A stretch of DNA of 14,999 nucleotides, taken from positions 1-14,999 of the forward strand of contig JBCBZE010000042.1 in the NCBI GenBank assembly GCA_039815505.1, given 5' to 3'. This stretch comes from CANLWN01 sp039815505. Its GTDB lineage: Bacteria; Bacteroidota; Bacteroidia; Flavobacteriales; Flavobacteriaceae. The translations under genes and the position numbers were made by a program. Below the pieces are notes generated by a model. It ran no database searches, had not been told where the DNA came from, and saw nothing but the letters and a program-made list of their open reading frames with translations. This document shows, one piece after another, positions 1-6,715 of the stretch. Within the stretch, counting starts at the first letter, position 1. Every line of letters begins with the position of its first letter.

Positions 1-524
1 ACAAAAGCCGCCCACCCGGTATACGATGTACCTACTTCCACTCTACCCTCGTTGTAAAAATGGCAAACGGCAGCGGCCAGCCCATCGGTACTATCCAAAT
101 TCTTGGGTAGGGTTTTTAATCCTAATGTACTTTGTAGCATTTTGGCCACTTGTTCCTTACTCGCATTTCCATTTCCGGTAATGGCCATTTTAATTTTCTT
201 GGGTAAATATTCGGTTATGGGAATCTGTCTGGAAAGTCCTGCCGCCATGGCCACTCCCTGAGCTCGCCCCAATTTTAACATGGACTGCACATTCTTTCCA
301 AAAAAAGGAGCTTCAATGGCTATCTCATCAGGGTGATAGGTGTCTATCAATTCCAGGGTCCGCTCAAAAATAAGTTTCAGTTTGGTATAGGGGTCGTTAT
401 ATTTTTTTAGCAACAGTTCGTTCATCTGAACAAATTGCATTTTCTTATTTACCACCTTAATGATACCAAACCCCATGATCGTAGTGCCCGGATCTATTCC
501 CAAAATAATTTTTTCGTTGGCCAA
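1..524 (-). CDS. ruvC: Crossover junction endodeoxyribonuclease RuvC (3' end outside window)
   Basis: Holliday-junction resolvase that cuts four-way DNA junctions with RuvAB during recombinational repair. Translating leftwards from 524 gives an open frame of 174 residues to the window edge; RuvC proteins are usually about 180-190 residues, so only roughly the last ten are missing. It starts LANEKIILGIDPGTTIMGFG, the typical first strand carrying catalytic D11. E71 (in IAIEAPFFGKN) and the D144/D147 pair (LDSTDGLAAAVCH) complete the acidic tetrad. The only reasonable start is TTG at 524: an in-frame TAA lies a few codons upstream and no ATG or GTG lies between it and the conserved first strand. 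The frame begins 7 bp after the stop of the lipoprotein gene, so the two are probably co-transcribed. The family assignment is clear from motifs seen directly; only the start codon is an inference. Confidence 0.95.
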   Translation of the reverse strand, partial: MANEKIILGIDPGTTIMGFGIIKVVNKKMQFVQMNELLLKKYNDPYTKLKLIFERTLELIDTYHPDEIAIEAPFFGKNVQSMLKLGRAQGVAMAAGLSRQIPITEYLPKKIKMAITGNGNASKEQVAKMLQSTLGLKTLPKNLDSTDGLAAAVCHFYNEGRVEVGTSYTGWAAF

Positions 525-531
525 AACCGAT

Positions 532-1008
532 TCAATTTGAATTTAAGATAATTGGAATTCTATATTTTGTACTTACGGGAACGCCCCGTTTTATCGCTGG
601 CTCAATTTTAGGCAGGCTATTTAGGCTTTCCGTTACTTTTTCGCCCAGTTCCTTCATTTGCCCCTTGAGTATCTGTTTATTATGGATCTGTTGAACAAAA
701 ATGGTTCCGTTACTTTCTAAAATAAAATCTACATAAACGGTATCCTTTATCTGTTGGTCCAACAGGACATTAAATTCTTGAAAAGTCATTTCAAAATGCA
801 GCATCAGGGTTTCTTGAAAACAATTTTTCTGCACTTCTTTATCAGCCGTTTCATCACAATCACTGAATAACGGATACTGATCTACATCGTTCCAGTCGAT
901 TTCCTGCATTTCCTGATCCACCAGTTCCTGGGTCTTTTTTTCCTTGGATTCAAAAAAATTGCACGAAGCTAAACAGCAGCAAATCAGCAGTTTCAATAAT
1001 TTACGCAT
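532..1008 (-). CDS. Small lipoprotein with TonB-C-terminal-like domain
   Basis: A 158-residue predicted lipoprotein of unknown function. Residues 1-16 form a short signal peptide with lipobox LASC, so C16 should be lipidated. After an acidic/polar linker, residues about 47-156 resemble the TonB C-terminal-like domain common in Bacteroidota: an early cysteine pair (C51, C63) that may form a disulphide, a strand VYVDFILESNGTI (91-103), and the closing pattern SLPKIEPAIKRGVPVSTKYR (131-150) followed by a hydrophobic strand. There is no transmembrane anchor or proline-rich spacer as in true TonB, so energy transduction is doubtful; a periplasmic peptide- or protein-binding role is an inference. 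It lies just upstream of ruvC (7-bp gap), probably in one transcript, and is divergent from the DUF456 gene. The signal peptide is certain; the domain resemblance is moderate and rests on pattern only. Confidence 0.8.
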   Translation of the reverse strand: MRKLLKLLICCCLASCNFFESKEKKTQELVDQEMQEIDWNDVDQYPLFSDCDETADKEVQKNCFQETLMLHFEMTFQEFNVLLDQQIKDTVYVDFILESNGTIFVQQIHNKQILKGQMKELGEKVTESLNSLPKIEPAIKRGVPVSTKYRIPIILNSN

Positions 1009-1040
1009 GTACTCGTATTATTTGGCGAAAATTACGATTT

Positions 1041-1072
1041 TTTGAACAATCTATTTATTCAAAGTATCTTTA
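1041..1072 (+). promoter_or_regulatory. Candidate Bacteroidota-type promoter for the DUF456 gene
   Basis: TTTG at 1041-1044 and TATCTTTA at 1065-1072 are separated by 20 bp, close to the -33 TTTG / -7 TAnnTTTG arrangement of Bacteroidota housekeeping promoters (last G of the -7 box missing). It lies in the 128-bp divergent gap in front of the gene starting at 1137. An AGGA at 1124-1127 would be that gene's ribosome binding site. Short motifs like this arise by chance in AT-rich DNA, so this is tentative. Confidence 0.35.
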
Positions 1073-1136
1073 TGTAATTCATCCAAACCATGTTGTAACA
1101 AATCCTAGCTATTTTCGTCAAACAGGAAATGATCAA

Positions 1137-1652
1137 ATGGATATCACCCTATTTATTTTGGGCTTTTTATTAATGCTCGTTGGTATTTTAGGAAGCTTTT
1201 TACCGGTACTGCCAGGCCCCCCCGTTAGTTGGCTGGGTCTTCTATTACTTTATTTAACCCAGGTTATCCCGGACGATTGGTGGGTCTTGGGGATTACTTT
1301 GGCGGTAGCATTGGTGGTTTTTGCGTTGGACTATATCATTCCCGCAGTTGGCACCAAAAAATTTGGTGGTAGTAAGGCCGGGATGTTAGGTACGACTGTT
1401 GGACTTTTGGTGGCCTTATTTTTTCCCATACTTGGTATTTTTGGCATCATTGTATGGCCTTTTGTGGGTGCCTTGATAGGGGAATTAATCAACAAAGCGG
1501 ATAACAAAACCGCTCTAAAAGCCGCTTTTGGTTCCTTCATAGGGTTTCTTACCGGAACATTTTTGAAGTTTGTTGTCGCTATAGTCTATTTTGGGATATT
1601 TGTCGCCAAAGCATGGGAATACAAGGGCGCATTATTTCCCTTCTTTAACTAA
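1137..1652 (+). CDS. DUF456 family integral membrane protein
   Basis: A 171-residue, very hydrophobic protein of the DUF456 family (function unknown), expected in the inner membrane. It has an N-terminal helix (about 3-22), the conserved turn VLPGPPVSWLG (24-34), a second and third helix (about 31-70), the loop DYIIPAVGTKKFGGSKAGM (65-83) that marks the family, then two glycine-rich helical stretches (84-117 and 125-157) with the PFVGALIGEL motif (108-117). Length and motif order match the family. ATG at 1137 has an AGGA ribosome binding site 9 bp upstream. The stop codon directly abuts the stop codon of the convergent nitroreductase gene, with no room for a separate terminator. Family membership is confident; no role can be read from the neighbours. 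Confidence 0.93.
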   Translation: MDITLFILGFLLMLVGILGSFLPVLPGPPVSWLGLLLLYLTQVIPDDWWVLGITLAVALVVFALDYIIPAVGTKKFGGSKAGMLGTTVGLLVALFFPILGIFGIIVWPFVGALIGELINKADNKTALKAAFGSFIGFLTGTFLKFVVAIVYFGIFVAKAWEYKGALFPFFN

Positions 1653-2207
1653 TTAAGACATCCAAACCGTTTTATCTTGAACCGGTTTTCTTGTTGCTTC
1701 CGCGATTTCCATATCGTAACATCCCATATAGAAAAAGCCAAGACATTTCTCCCCTGTCTTCATATCTAAAAATTCATGCATATATCTAATAAGACCCGGA
1801 GAGCTCCAATAACTGCCAATTCCCATTGCTGTGCAACACAACCACATATTTTGAACCGCCATGGCCACAGCTGCGATCTCTTCCCATTCCGGCAAACTTT
1901 CATTGGGATCTCGCTGCATACATATAGCAATTACCGCTCCCGCCCTTTTTGGGTTTTCCATCAATTTCTTTGTTTTAAATGCTTTCGGATTTGTAACTAC
2001 TTCTTGATACTTTTTGGCCAAAAACATACCTAAATCCTCTTTGGATCTGCCCATTAATACTTTAAAACGCCAGGGTTCCGTTTTTTTGTGGTTAGGTGCC
2101 CAATTAGCGGCCTCCAATATTTTTTCTATGTCCGATTTGGCAATCGGTTTTTCATTGTATTGTGCTGGGAATACGGAACGTCTATTTTTTATAAGATCAA
2201 AAATCAT
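1653..2207 (-). CDS. Nitroreductase family FMN-dependent oxidoreductase
   Basis: A 184-residue protein of the small nitroreductase fold (YdjA-like size): an FMN-binding cytosolic enzyme using NAD(P)H to reduce nitroaromatic, quinone or similar substrates. Visible motifs are KNRRSVFP (7-14), where the arginines contact the FMN phosphate; NWAPNHKKTEPWRF (35-48), the active-site loop typical of the YdjA-like branch; the central helix EIAAVAMAVQNMWLCC (110-125) with MGIGSYWS (128-135); and GFFYMGCYD (157-165) near the C terminus. The physiological substrate cannot be told from sequence. It is probably transcribed alone: 107 bp separate it from the dioxygenase gene upstream, with a small palindrome in that gap. 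It ends exactly where the DUF456 gene ends. Confidence 0.92.
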   Translation of the reverse strand: MIFDLIKNRRSVFPAQYNEKPIAKSDIEKILEAANWAPNHKKTEPWRFKVLMGRSKEDLGMFLAKKYQEVVTNPKAFKTKKLMENPKRAGAVIAICMQRDPNESLPEWEEIAAVAMAVQNMWLCCTAMGIGSYWSSPGLIRYMHEFLDMKTGEKCLGFFYMGCYDMEIAEATRKPVQDKTVWMS

Positions 2208-2242
2208 ACATCTTTACATTTAAATTTCGTAGTAATTATAAG

Positions 2243-2255
2243 GGTGTTATACACC
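2243..2255. promoter_or_regulatory. Short palindrome upstream of the nitroreductase gene, possible operator
   Basis: GGTGT-TAT-ACACC is a perfect 5+5 bp inverted repeat with a 3-bp centre. It lies 36 bp before the nitroreductase start, where an operator could be expected. A match this short can occur by chance; no regulator gene is nearby. Confidence 0.25.
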
Positions 2256-2314
2256 AAAGAAACGGATAGGTTTTAAGGGATACATTATGAATTAAAAATA
2301 GTTTGTTAGATCTG

Positions 2315-3472
2315 TTACGCCAACCAAGATTGATAATACGTTCCATCATCGATGTCCAGAGCCATTTGCGTGAGCTTTAACGGTTTAAACGTATCGATCA
2401 TAACGGCCAGCTCCTCTGTCTTAGTTTTACCAATGCTTGCTTCATAGGTCCCAGGATGCGGTCCATGTGGTATTCCCGCCGGATGTAGGGAGATATAGCC
2501 CTGATCTATATTTTTGCGACTCATAAAATCGCCATCCACGTAGTACAAAACCTCATCGGAATCTATGTTGGAATGGTTGTACGGTGCCGGTATGGATTCC
2601 GGATGGTAATCATATAAACGCGGGCAGAACGAACAAACCACAAAAGCTCCGGTCTCAAAGGTCTGATGTACCGGTGGTGGCTGATGTACCCTTCCGGTTA
2701 TGGGTTCAAAATCGTGGATAGAAAAAGCATAGGGATAGTTATAGCCATCCCAGCCTACGACATCAAATGGGTGGGTAGCATACACCAGATGATGCAATTG
2801 CCCTTGTTTTTTAACCTTCATAGGAAACTCCCCTTTTTCGTCATGGGTCTGTAGATTTTGTGGTAGTTTAAAATCGCGCTCACAAAAAGGAGAATGCTCC
2901 AAATGCTGTCCAAACCAGTTACGGTATCGTTTGGGCGTATATATTGGATGATATGATTCCGTAACCAATAAACGGTTATCTTCGGTATGGAACTGAATTT
3001 GATAAATCATTCCTCGCGGAATTAAAATATAGTCGCCATACGCAAACGGGATTTCCCCCAACAAGGTCTTTAAAGTTCCACTCCCTTTATGGACGAACAA
3101 CAATTCGTCCGCATCCGTATTTTTATAAAAATAATCGGTCATGGACTTTTTGGGTGCCGCCAACCCTACATGCACATCACTATTGAATAAAATGGTTTTC
3201 CGACTTTCCAAAAAATCATCTTCCGGTTGTACTTTAAACCCTATTAACAGCCTGGACTTTATATTGTGTTCCACGGCTGCCTTTGGTCTTAGGTCGATTG
3301 TTTCACCAACCTCCTTTACTTGGGTGGGCCTGTGCAAATGGTATAACAAAGATGACATACCATCAAAGCCTATCGTACCGAACAATTGTTCATAATGAAG
3401 GGTACCGTCCTCCTTTTTGAAAATGGTGTGTCTCTTATGGGGTATTCTCCCTTGTTTGTGATATAACGGCAT
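2315..3472 (-). CDS. hmgA: Homogentisate 1,2-dioxygenase (short Bacteroidota form)
   Basis: Non-haem Fe(II) dioxygenase that opens the ring of homogentisate to maleylacetoacetate in tyrosine/phenylalanine breakdown. The 385-residue protein has a double cupin layout: an N-terminal cupin with FVHKGSGTLKTLLGEIPFAYGDYILIPRG (126-154 region) and a C-terminal cupin with the iron site. Candidate ligands are H300 and E307 in PAPYNHSNIDSDEVLYY, and H336 in SLHPAGIPHGPHP (329-340). H330 in the same stretch corresponds to a second conserved active-site histidine. It is shorter than proteobacterial and animal enzymes (about 430-445 residues), which fits the compact form I know from Bacteroidota. The motif is H-x6-E rather than H-x5-E as in the human enzyme. 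No other tyrosine-catabolism gene (hppD, fumarylacetoacetase) is in the window. Some homologues are annotated only as homogentisate dioxygenase-like, so the substrate is inferred. Confidence 0.9.
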   Translation of the reverse strand: MPLYHKQGRIPHKRHTIFKKEDGTLHYEQLFGTIGFDGMSSLLYHLHRPTQVKEVGETIDLRPKAAVEHNIKSRLLIGFKVQPEDDFLESRKTILFNSDVHVGLAAPKKSMTDYFYKNTDADELLFVHKGSGTLKTLLGEIPFAYGDYILIPRGMIYQIQFHTEDNRLLVTESYHPIYTPKRYRNWFGQHLEHSPFCERDFKLPQNLQTHDEKGEFPMKVKKQGQLHHLVYATHPFDVVGWDGYNYPYAFSIHDFEPITGRVHQPPPVHQTFETGAFVVCSFCPRLYDYHPESIPAPYNHSNIDSDEVLYYVDGDFMSRKNIDQGYISLHPAGIPHGPHPGTYEASIGKTKTEELAVMIDTFKPLKLTQMALDIDDGTYYQSWLA

Positions 3473-3652
3473 ATTGCACTGCTTTAATTACTACCTATTA
3501 AAATTACGATAAATACGTTATTTTAAGTGACTTCTTTTAAAAATTATGGTTTTTGTAGGCAGCAGATGGCAGGAGTAATTATTTATAAGGTAAATACAAG
3601 AAGTTTTGAACAGTCTTTCCAAAATACGTATTATCATTGCGTAATTGGCAAC

Positions 3653-3681
3653 AAAAAAAGCCTCCCATATGGAAAGCCTTT
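3653..3681 (-). terminator. Rho-independent terminator
   Basis: Read on the minus strand: stem GCTTTCC / GGGAGGC (two G-U pairs), loop ATAT, then T7. The stem can extend outward by four further A-U/G-U pairs using the T-run. It would end transcripts from the NADH dehydrogenase gene or from a small RNA starting near 3761. Confidence 0.65.
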
Positions 3682-3761
3682 CATTGGTTAGCGTCTTCCC
3701 GATTATGATCGGGATCGACATCTACATCTAGGCATCGATCAAAGTCGATGCACAACACAAC
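3653..3761 (-). ncRNA. Candidate small structured RNA (or structured 3' end of the ndh transcript)
   Basis: On the minus strand, a perfect TAnnTTTG box (3773-3766) is followed by a stretch of about 109 nt with three hairpins. The first has 7-bp arms GCATCGA/TCGATGC with a 6-nt loop (3751-3732). The second has 7-bp arms with core CCCGAT/ATCGGG and loop CATA (3714-3697). The last is a terminator hairpin followed by seven T (3681-3653). AGCGT (3764-3760) and ACGCT (3694-3690) could pair and close the first two hairpins into one multi-branched domain, though the predicted transcription start falls inside the first of these. The region begins about 20 bp after the NADH dehydrogenase stop, so it may instead be that gene's 3' untranslated region. 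I recognise no known RNA family. No convincing -33 element is visible. Confidence 0.35.
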
Positions 3762-3765
3762 GCTG

Positions 3766-3773
3766 CAAATATA
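3766..3773 (-). promoter_or_regulatory. Consensus -7 box TATATTTG
   Basis: Exact match to the Bacteroidota -7 element TAnnTTTG on the minus strand, placed between the NADH dehydrogenase stop and the structured region. A TTG-type -33 element at the expected distance is not seen, so promoter function is uncertain. Confidence 0.3.
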
Positions 3774-3793
3774 ATAAAGGTTTTTAATTTGGG

Positions 3794-5071
3794 CTATGCT
3801 TTTGGATTATAAGATCTAATGATCAAACGGGCAGCTTTGTCAAAATTAATGTAATTATATATCCAGTTAAAGAAAACGATAACGCGATTTCTGAAACCCA
3901 CCAGAAACCATAAATGAATGAACATCCAGATGAACCAGGCAAAAAATCCACCGAATTTTAGTCTATGTAGATCAACCACCGCTTTGTTTCTACCTACGGT
4001 AGCCATAGTTCCCTTATCAAAATATGTAAATGGAACCATAGGTTTTTCAAGGGTAAGCCTTCTTATGTTCTTGGCCAAATGTTCTCCCTGCTGTATGGCC
4101 GGTTGGGCAACTTGCGGATGTCCTTTGGGGAAATCCTTGGTTTCCATATATGCTATATCGCCAATAGCAAAAATATTGGCATACCCTTCAACTTGATTGA
4201 AAGCATTTACTTTAAACCGATTGAGCCTATCTACCAACACATCGGAATCAAAACCATCTACCGTAGCTCCGGTTACCCCGGCCGTCCATATAAAGTTTTT
4301 GGTTTTCATACCTTCGCCATTGTTCATTAACAATGTTTCGCCATCATAATCGGCTACAATGGTGTTCAAATGAATTTTTACCCCTAGGTTTTCCAAAAAT
4401 CCATGCGCATTTTTTGAAGCTTCCTCGCTCATGGGCGATAAAACCCTATCCGAGCCTTCGAATAAGTGGATTTCCATCTCATTAATGTCCAAATGCCTAT
4501 AATCTTTTGGAAACACATTCCTTTTTAATTCGGCAAAGGCACCGGCAAGTTCTACACCGGTAGGTCCTGCACCCACAATACAAAAATTCAATAACGACAT
4601 CCGTTCTTCCTCATCAGGGGAATCGTCTGCCTTCTCAAAATTTTGAAGCATTAGGCTTCGTATATTCAATGCCTGTGGAACCGTTTTCATTGGCATGGCA
4701 TGTTCCTGAATATTGGTATTACCAAAAAAGTTGGTTCTTGTACCCATAGCCATTACCAAATAATCGTAGCAAATTTCACCCATGTCCGTAAGGACCGTTT
4801 GTGCCACTGGATCTACTTTTTCCACCTTGGCCCACCTAAAATGAAAATCTCTGAGTTTTCGTAATACCTTGCGAATGGGATACGCAATAGAACCAGGCTC
4901 TAAACCACTGGTGGAAACCTGATATAATAAGGGTTGAAATGTATGGTAGTTACGCTTATCTATAAGCACCACCTGTACATTTTGATGTTTCAGATTTTTG
5001 GCCAAGGATATGCCTGCAAAACCACCACCAATAATTACCATTCTCTTCTTGTCGGTTTCAGGAAGGTTCAT
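3794..5071 (-). CDS. ndh: Type II NADH dehydrogenase (NDH-2, NADH:quinone oxidoreductase)
   Basis: A 425-residue single-subunit FAD enzyme that passes electrons from NADH to menaquinone at the inner membrane without pumping protons. The first dinucleotide fold binds FAD: VIIGGGFAGI (12-21), with acidic D38 at the end of the second strand. The second fold binds NADH: CIVGAGPTGVELAGA (164-178), with E205 in LFEG closing its second strand. IFAIGDIA (300-307) is the second FAD motif, and AQPAIQQGEHLAKNI (322-336) is the NDH-2 signature next to the quinone site. The C-terminal region (about 374-404) is aromatic and hydrophobic and should attach the enzyme to the membrane. Length is typical. It is probably monocistronic: divergent from the lipoprotein gene (225-bp gap) and followed by a terminator. 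Some members of this family are annotated NAD(P)/FAD-dependent oxidoreductase, but the motif set favours NDH-2. Confidence 0.94.
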   Translation of the reverse strand: MNLPETDKKRMVIIGGGFAGISLAKNLKHQNVQVVLIDKRNYHTFQPLLYQVSTSGLEPGSIAYPIRKVLRKLRDFHFRWAKVEKVDPVAQTVLTDMGEICYDYLVMAMGTRTNFFGNTNIQEHAMPMKTVPQALNIRSLMLQNFEKADDSPDEEERMSLLNFCIVGAGPTGVELAGAFAELKRNVFPKDYRHLDINEMEIHLFEGSDRVLSPMSEEASKNAHGFLENLGVKIHLNTIVADYDGETLLMNNGEGMKTKNFIWTAGVTGATVDGFDSDVLVDRLNRFKVNAFNQVEGYANIFAIGDIAYMETKDFPKGHPQVAQPAIQQGEHLAKNIRRLTLEKPMVPFTYFDKGTMATVGRNKAVVDLHRLKFGGFFAWFIWMFIHLWFLVGFRNRVIVFFNWIYNYINFDKAARLIIRSYNPKA

Positions 5072-5263
5072 GTATAAATTTTACATAAAAATAATCAATC
5101 TACAGCCGTTTAAAGCAACTTTAAATGAACTATAACAGACTTTCACGATACGATGAAAAACGTAAAAAAAAGATGAATTGTTGGCCTGGACAGCATTTAT
5201 CGAACTTTAGCACTTGTGGTCGTAAAACAAGAATAGGCAACGTATTCAGTAGTAACTTTATAC

Positions 5264-5279
5264 TTCCTTTAAAAAGGAA
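5264..5279. repeat. 16-bp inverted repeat upstream of the 5297 lipoprotein gene
   Basis: TTCCTTT-AA-AAAGGAA is a perfect palindrome ending 17 bp before the ATG at 5297. It could be an operator or a small leader hairpin that hides the AAGGA sequence. The remainder of the 225-bp divergent gap (5072-5296) shows no clear promoter pair to me. Confidence 0.35.
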
Positions 5280-5296
5280 TTACCCTAAATCCAAGT

Positions 5297-6481
5297 ATGA
5301 AAATAAAACTACTTTTATCCATATTTCTTATGGTTCTCAGTATTTCCTGTTCTACCGGGGAAATTGAAGAAATAACGGCTCCCGATTCCGATACTGCAAT
5401 AGTTGATATTCCCATACCCGTGCCGACTGAAGAAGTATCGCTCTCCGAGGAAGAAAAATCATTGAAATGGGTACAGCAAATGCAAGGCCCCAATGGTTTG
5501 CTGGAAAGTTCCGAAAATTCTGACTTTGTTTCTTTGTACGATAACGCTTTGACCTCCATATTATTTATTGCAAATGGTGAACTGGATAGAGCCGAAAGTA
5601 TATTTGATTTCTTTAATGAACGAATAGATTCAGAATTGTTGAACGGTACAGGTGGGTTCTATCAATATAGAAACCGCAATGGGGAAAATGGCGGACGCAC
5701 CTGGATGGGTGATAACGTTTGGTTATTAATGGCGCTGAACAAATATTACGACATTACGGGAAGCCAGAAGTATATGCGATTGGCATCCGAACTTGAACAA
5801 TGGATACGTTCCTTGCAGGATGACGATGGCGGTCTATGGGGCGGCTATAATGAAGATGGAACGCGAATTCCAAAGGTGACCGAAGGAAACATTACCGCTT
5901 TTACTGCCGTAACCGGATATGATGACTTCCATAAAAAAATACTGAGGTACTTGGAGGAAGAACGATGGGACGGTGCTACCAAAACTTTTTTGGCATCCCC
6001 TGATACTCCCAGATACAATTACGCCTTGGATTTACACTCTTTGGGGTTTGGTATTTTAGAGAGCTTTCCCGAAAGTTCCCTGTTAGCGGCCGAAAGATAT
6101 CGTACAACACAAACAGCAACCGTAACTGGCAATAAAATTACAGGATACTGTTTTGACGAGGACAAGGACGTGGTCTGGTTGGAGGGGACGGCCCAAATGG
6201 CAGTTGCGTTTAAAATGGCACGCAACGATCTTAAGGCAGCGGAACTATTGATCGAATTGGAAAAAACCTTCATTACCAGTAACTCCTTGGTCGATGCTAT
6301 AGGTATTCCCTATACCACCAACTTTGGGTCAAACTATGGTGCGACCATATTATGGGACCACACCGACATTACACCTGCACTTTCCTCCAATGTTTGGTAT
6401 CTGTTCGCTAAGGGCAATATCAATCCATTTGGACCAAATAAGAAGGTAGTTCCCATATCCGATAAGTTCTGGGTGGATTAA
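5297..6481 (+). CDS. Lipoprotein with predicted alpha/alpha-barrel (six-hairpin glycosidase-like) domain
   Basis: A 394-residue exported lipoprotein that I cannot assign to a named family. Residues 1-18 are a signal peptide with lipobox-like SISC (C18). A proline/acid-rich linker follows (19-50); the acidic residues just after C18 resemble the surface-export signal of flavobacterial lipoproteins. Residues about 52-372 alternate amphipathic helices with glycine/aromatic turns, as in alpha/alpha-barrels: WMGDNVWLLMALNKYYDITG (136-155), LQDDDGGLWGGYNEDG (173-188), VTEGNITAFTAV (194-205), NYALDLHSLGFGILE (241-255), DVVWLEGTAQMAVAF (291-305) and TPALSSNVWYLFA (359-371). Recurring acidic residues at turn starts (D139, E196, D245, E296) could be catalytic, but this is inference. 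A carbohydrate-active enzyme or polysaccharide-binding role is the best guess; no transporter or CAZyme neighbour supports it. A terminator follows at once. Confidence 0.8.
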   Translation: MKIKLLLSIFLMVLSISCSTGEIEEITAPDSDTAIVDIPIPVPTEEVSLSEEEKSLKWVQQMQGPNGLLESSENSDFVSLYDNALTSILFIANGELDRAESIFDFFNERIDSELLNGTGGFYQYRNRNGENGGRTWMGDNVWLLMALNKYYDITGSQKYMRLASELEQWIRSLQDDDGGLWGGYNEDGTRIPKVTEGNITAFTAVTGYDDFHKKILRYLEEERWDGATKTFLASPDTPRYNYALDLHSLGFGILESFPESSLLAAERYRTTQTATVTGNKITGYCFDEDKDVVWLEGTAQMAVAFKMARNDLKAAELLIELEKTFITSNSLVDAIGIPYTTNFGSNYGATILWDHTDITPALSSNVWYLFAKGNINPFGPNKKVVPISDKFWVD

Positions 6482-6520
6482 AAATGAAACATACCCTATT
6501 ACATGATATTTCAACATCAA

Positions 6521-6548
6521 AAAAGGGCAATGCATGCATTGCCCTTTT
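6521..6548. terminator. Bidirectional terminator, 28-bp perfect palindrome
   Basis: AAAAGGGCAATGCA followed by its exact reverse complement TGCATTGCCCTTTT. It makes a long GC-containing hairpin with a T-run on either strand. It starts 40 bp after the lipoprotein stop and would insulate that gene from the SRPBCC gene. Confidence 0.85.
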
Positions 6549-6638
6549 GACTAGATCTAACGTTCCCGATAAACACTATGTAGGGGAAACTTTTTAGTTC
6601 GGTAGTACACCTTCATCATTCAGTAGTACCAAAATCGG

Positions 6639-6669
6639 TTGCTAAAGTATTTAATTTACATTAATTTTA
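6639..6669 (+). promoter_or_regulatory. Candidate promoter for the SRPBCC gene
   Basis: TTG at 6639-6641 and TAATTTTA at 6662-6669 are separated by 20 bp, close to the TTG-N19-TAnnTTTG pattern. The predicted start near 6676 would leave a leader of about 40 nt before ATG 6716. No Shine-Dalgarno site is seen. The region is very AT-rich, so chance matches are likely. Confidence 0.3.
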
Positions 6670-6715
6670 CAATTTTTTTACATTAAGCATCGTTATACGC
6701 CAAATGTAGTATCCT

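Larger units (their letters stand above)
3473..3793. other. 321-bp intergenic region between hmgA and the NADH dehydrogenase gene
   Basis: The hmgA-proximal part (3473-3650) is AT-rich and shows no clear structure; it must contain the hmgA promoter, but I cannot pick a convincing one. The distal part (3653-3773) contains a consensus -7 box, two hairpins and an intrinsic terminator, all readable on the minus strand (separate entries). A 67-codon frame here (3518-3721, minus) runs through these hairpins, has no family-like features and is not called. Confidence 0.6.

Noticed and set aside
532..1008. True TonB energy transducer
   Set aside because: It lacks the N-terminal membrane helix and proline-rich spacer, and has a lipoprotein signal instead; only the C-terminal pattern is similar.
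3518..3721. 67-codon frame on the minus strand between hmgA and ndh
   Set aside because: It reads through the second hairpin and the terminator, has no ribosome binding site and no recognisable domain; the RNA structures explain the region better.
3721..3751. CRISPR-like or tandem repeat suggested by recurring TCGAT and ACATCTA words
   Set aside because: The words are short, irregular and explained by the hairpin arms; there is no repeat-spacer periodicity here or elsewhere in the window.
3690..3764. tRNA or other known structural RNA in the hairpin region
   Set aside because: No cloverleaf, no T-loop sequence and no CCA-compatible acceptor stem; the hairpins do not fit a tRNA, and I cannot match them to tmRNA, SRP or RNase P RNA cores.
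5125..5367. 80-codon frame on the plus strand before the lipoprotein gene
   Set aside because: Low-complexity basic sequence overlapping the lipoprotein start in another frame; no ribosome binding site or family-like pattern.
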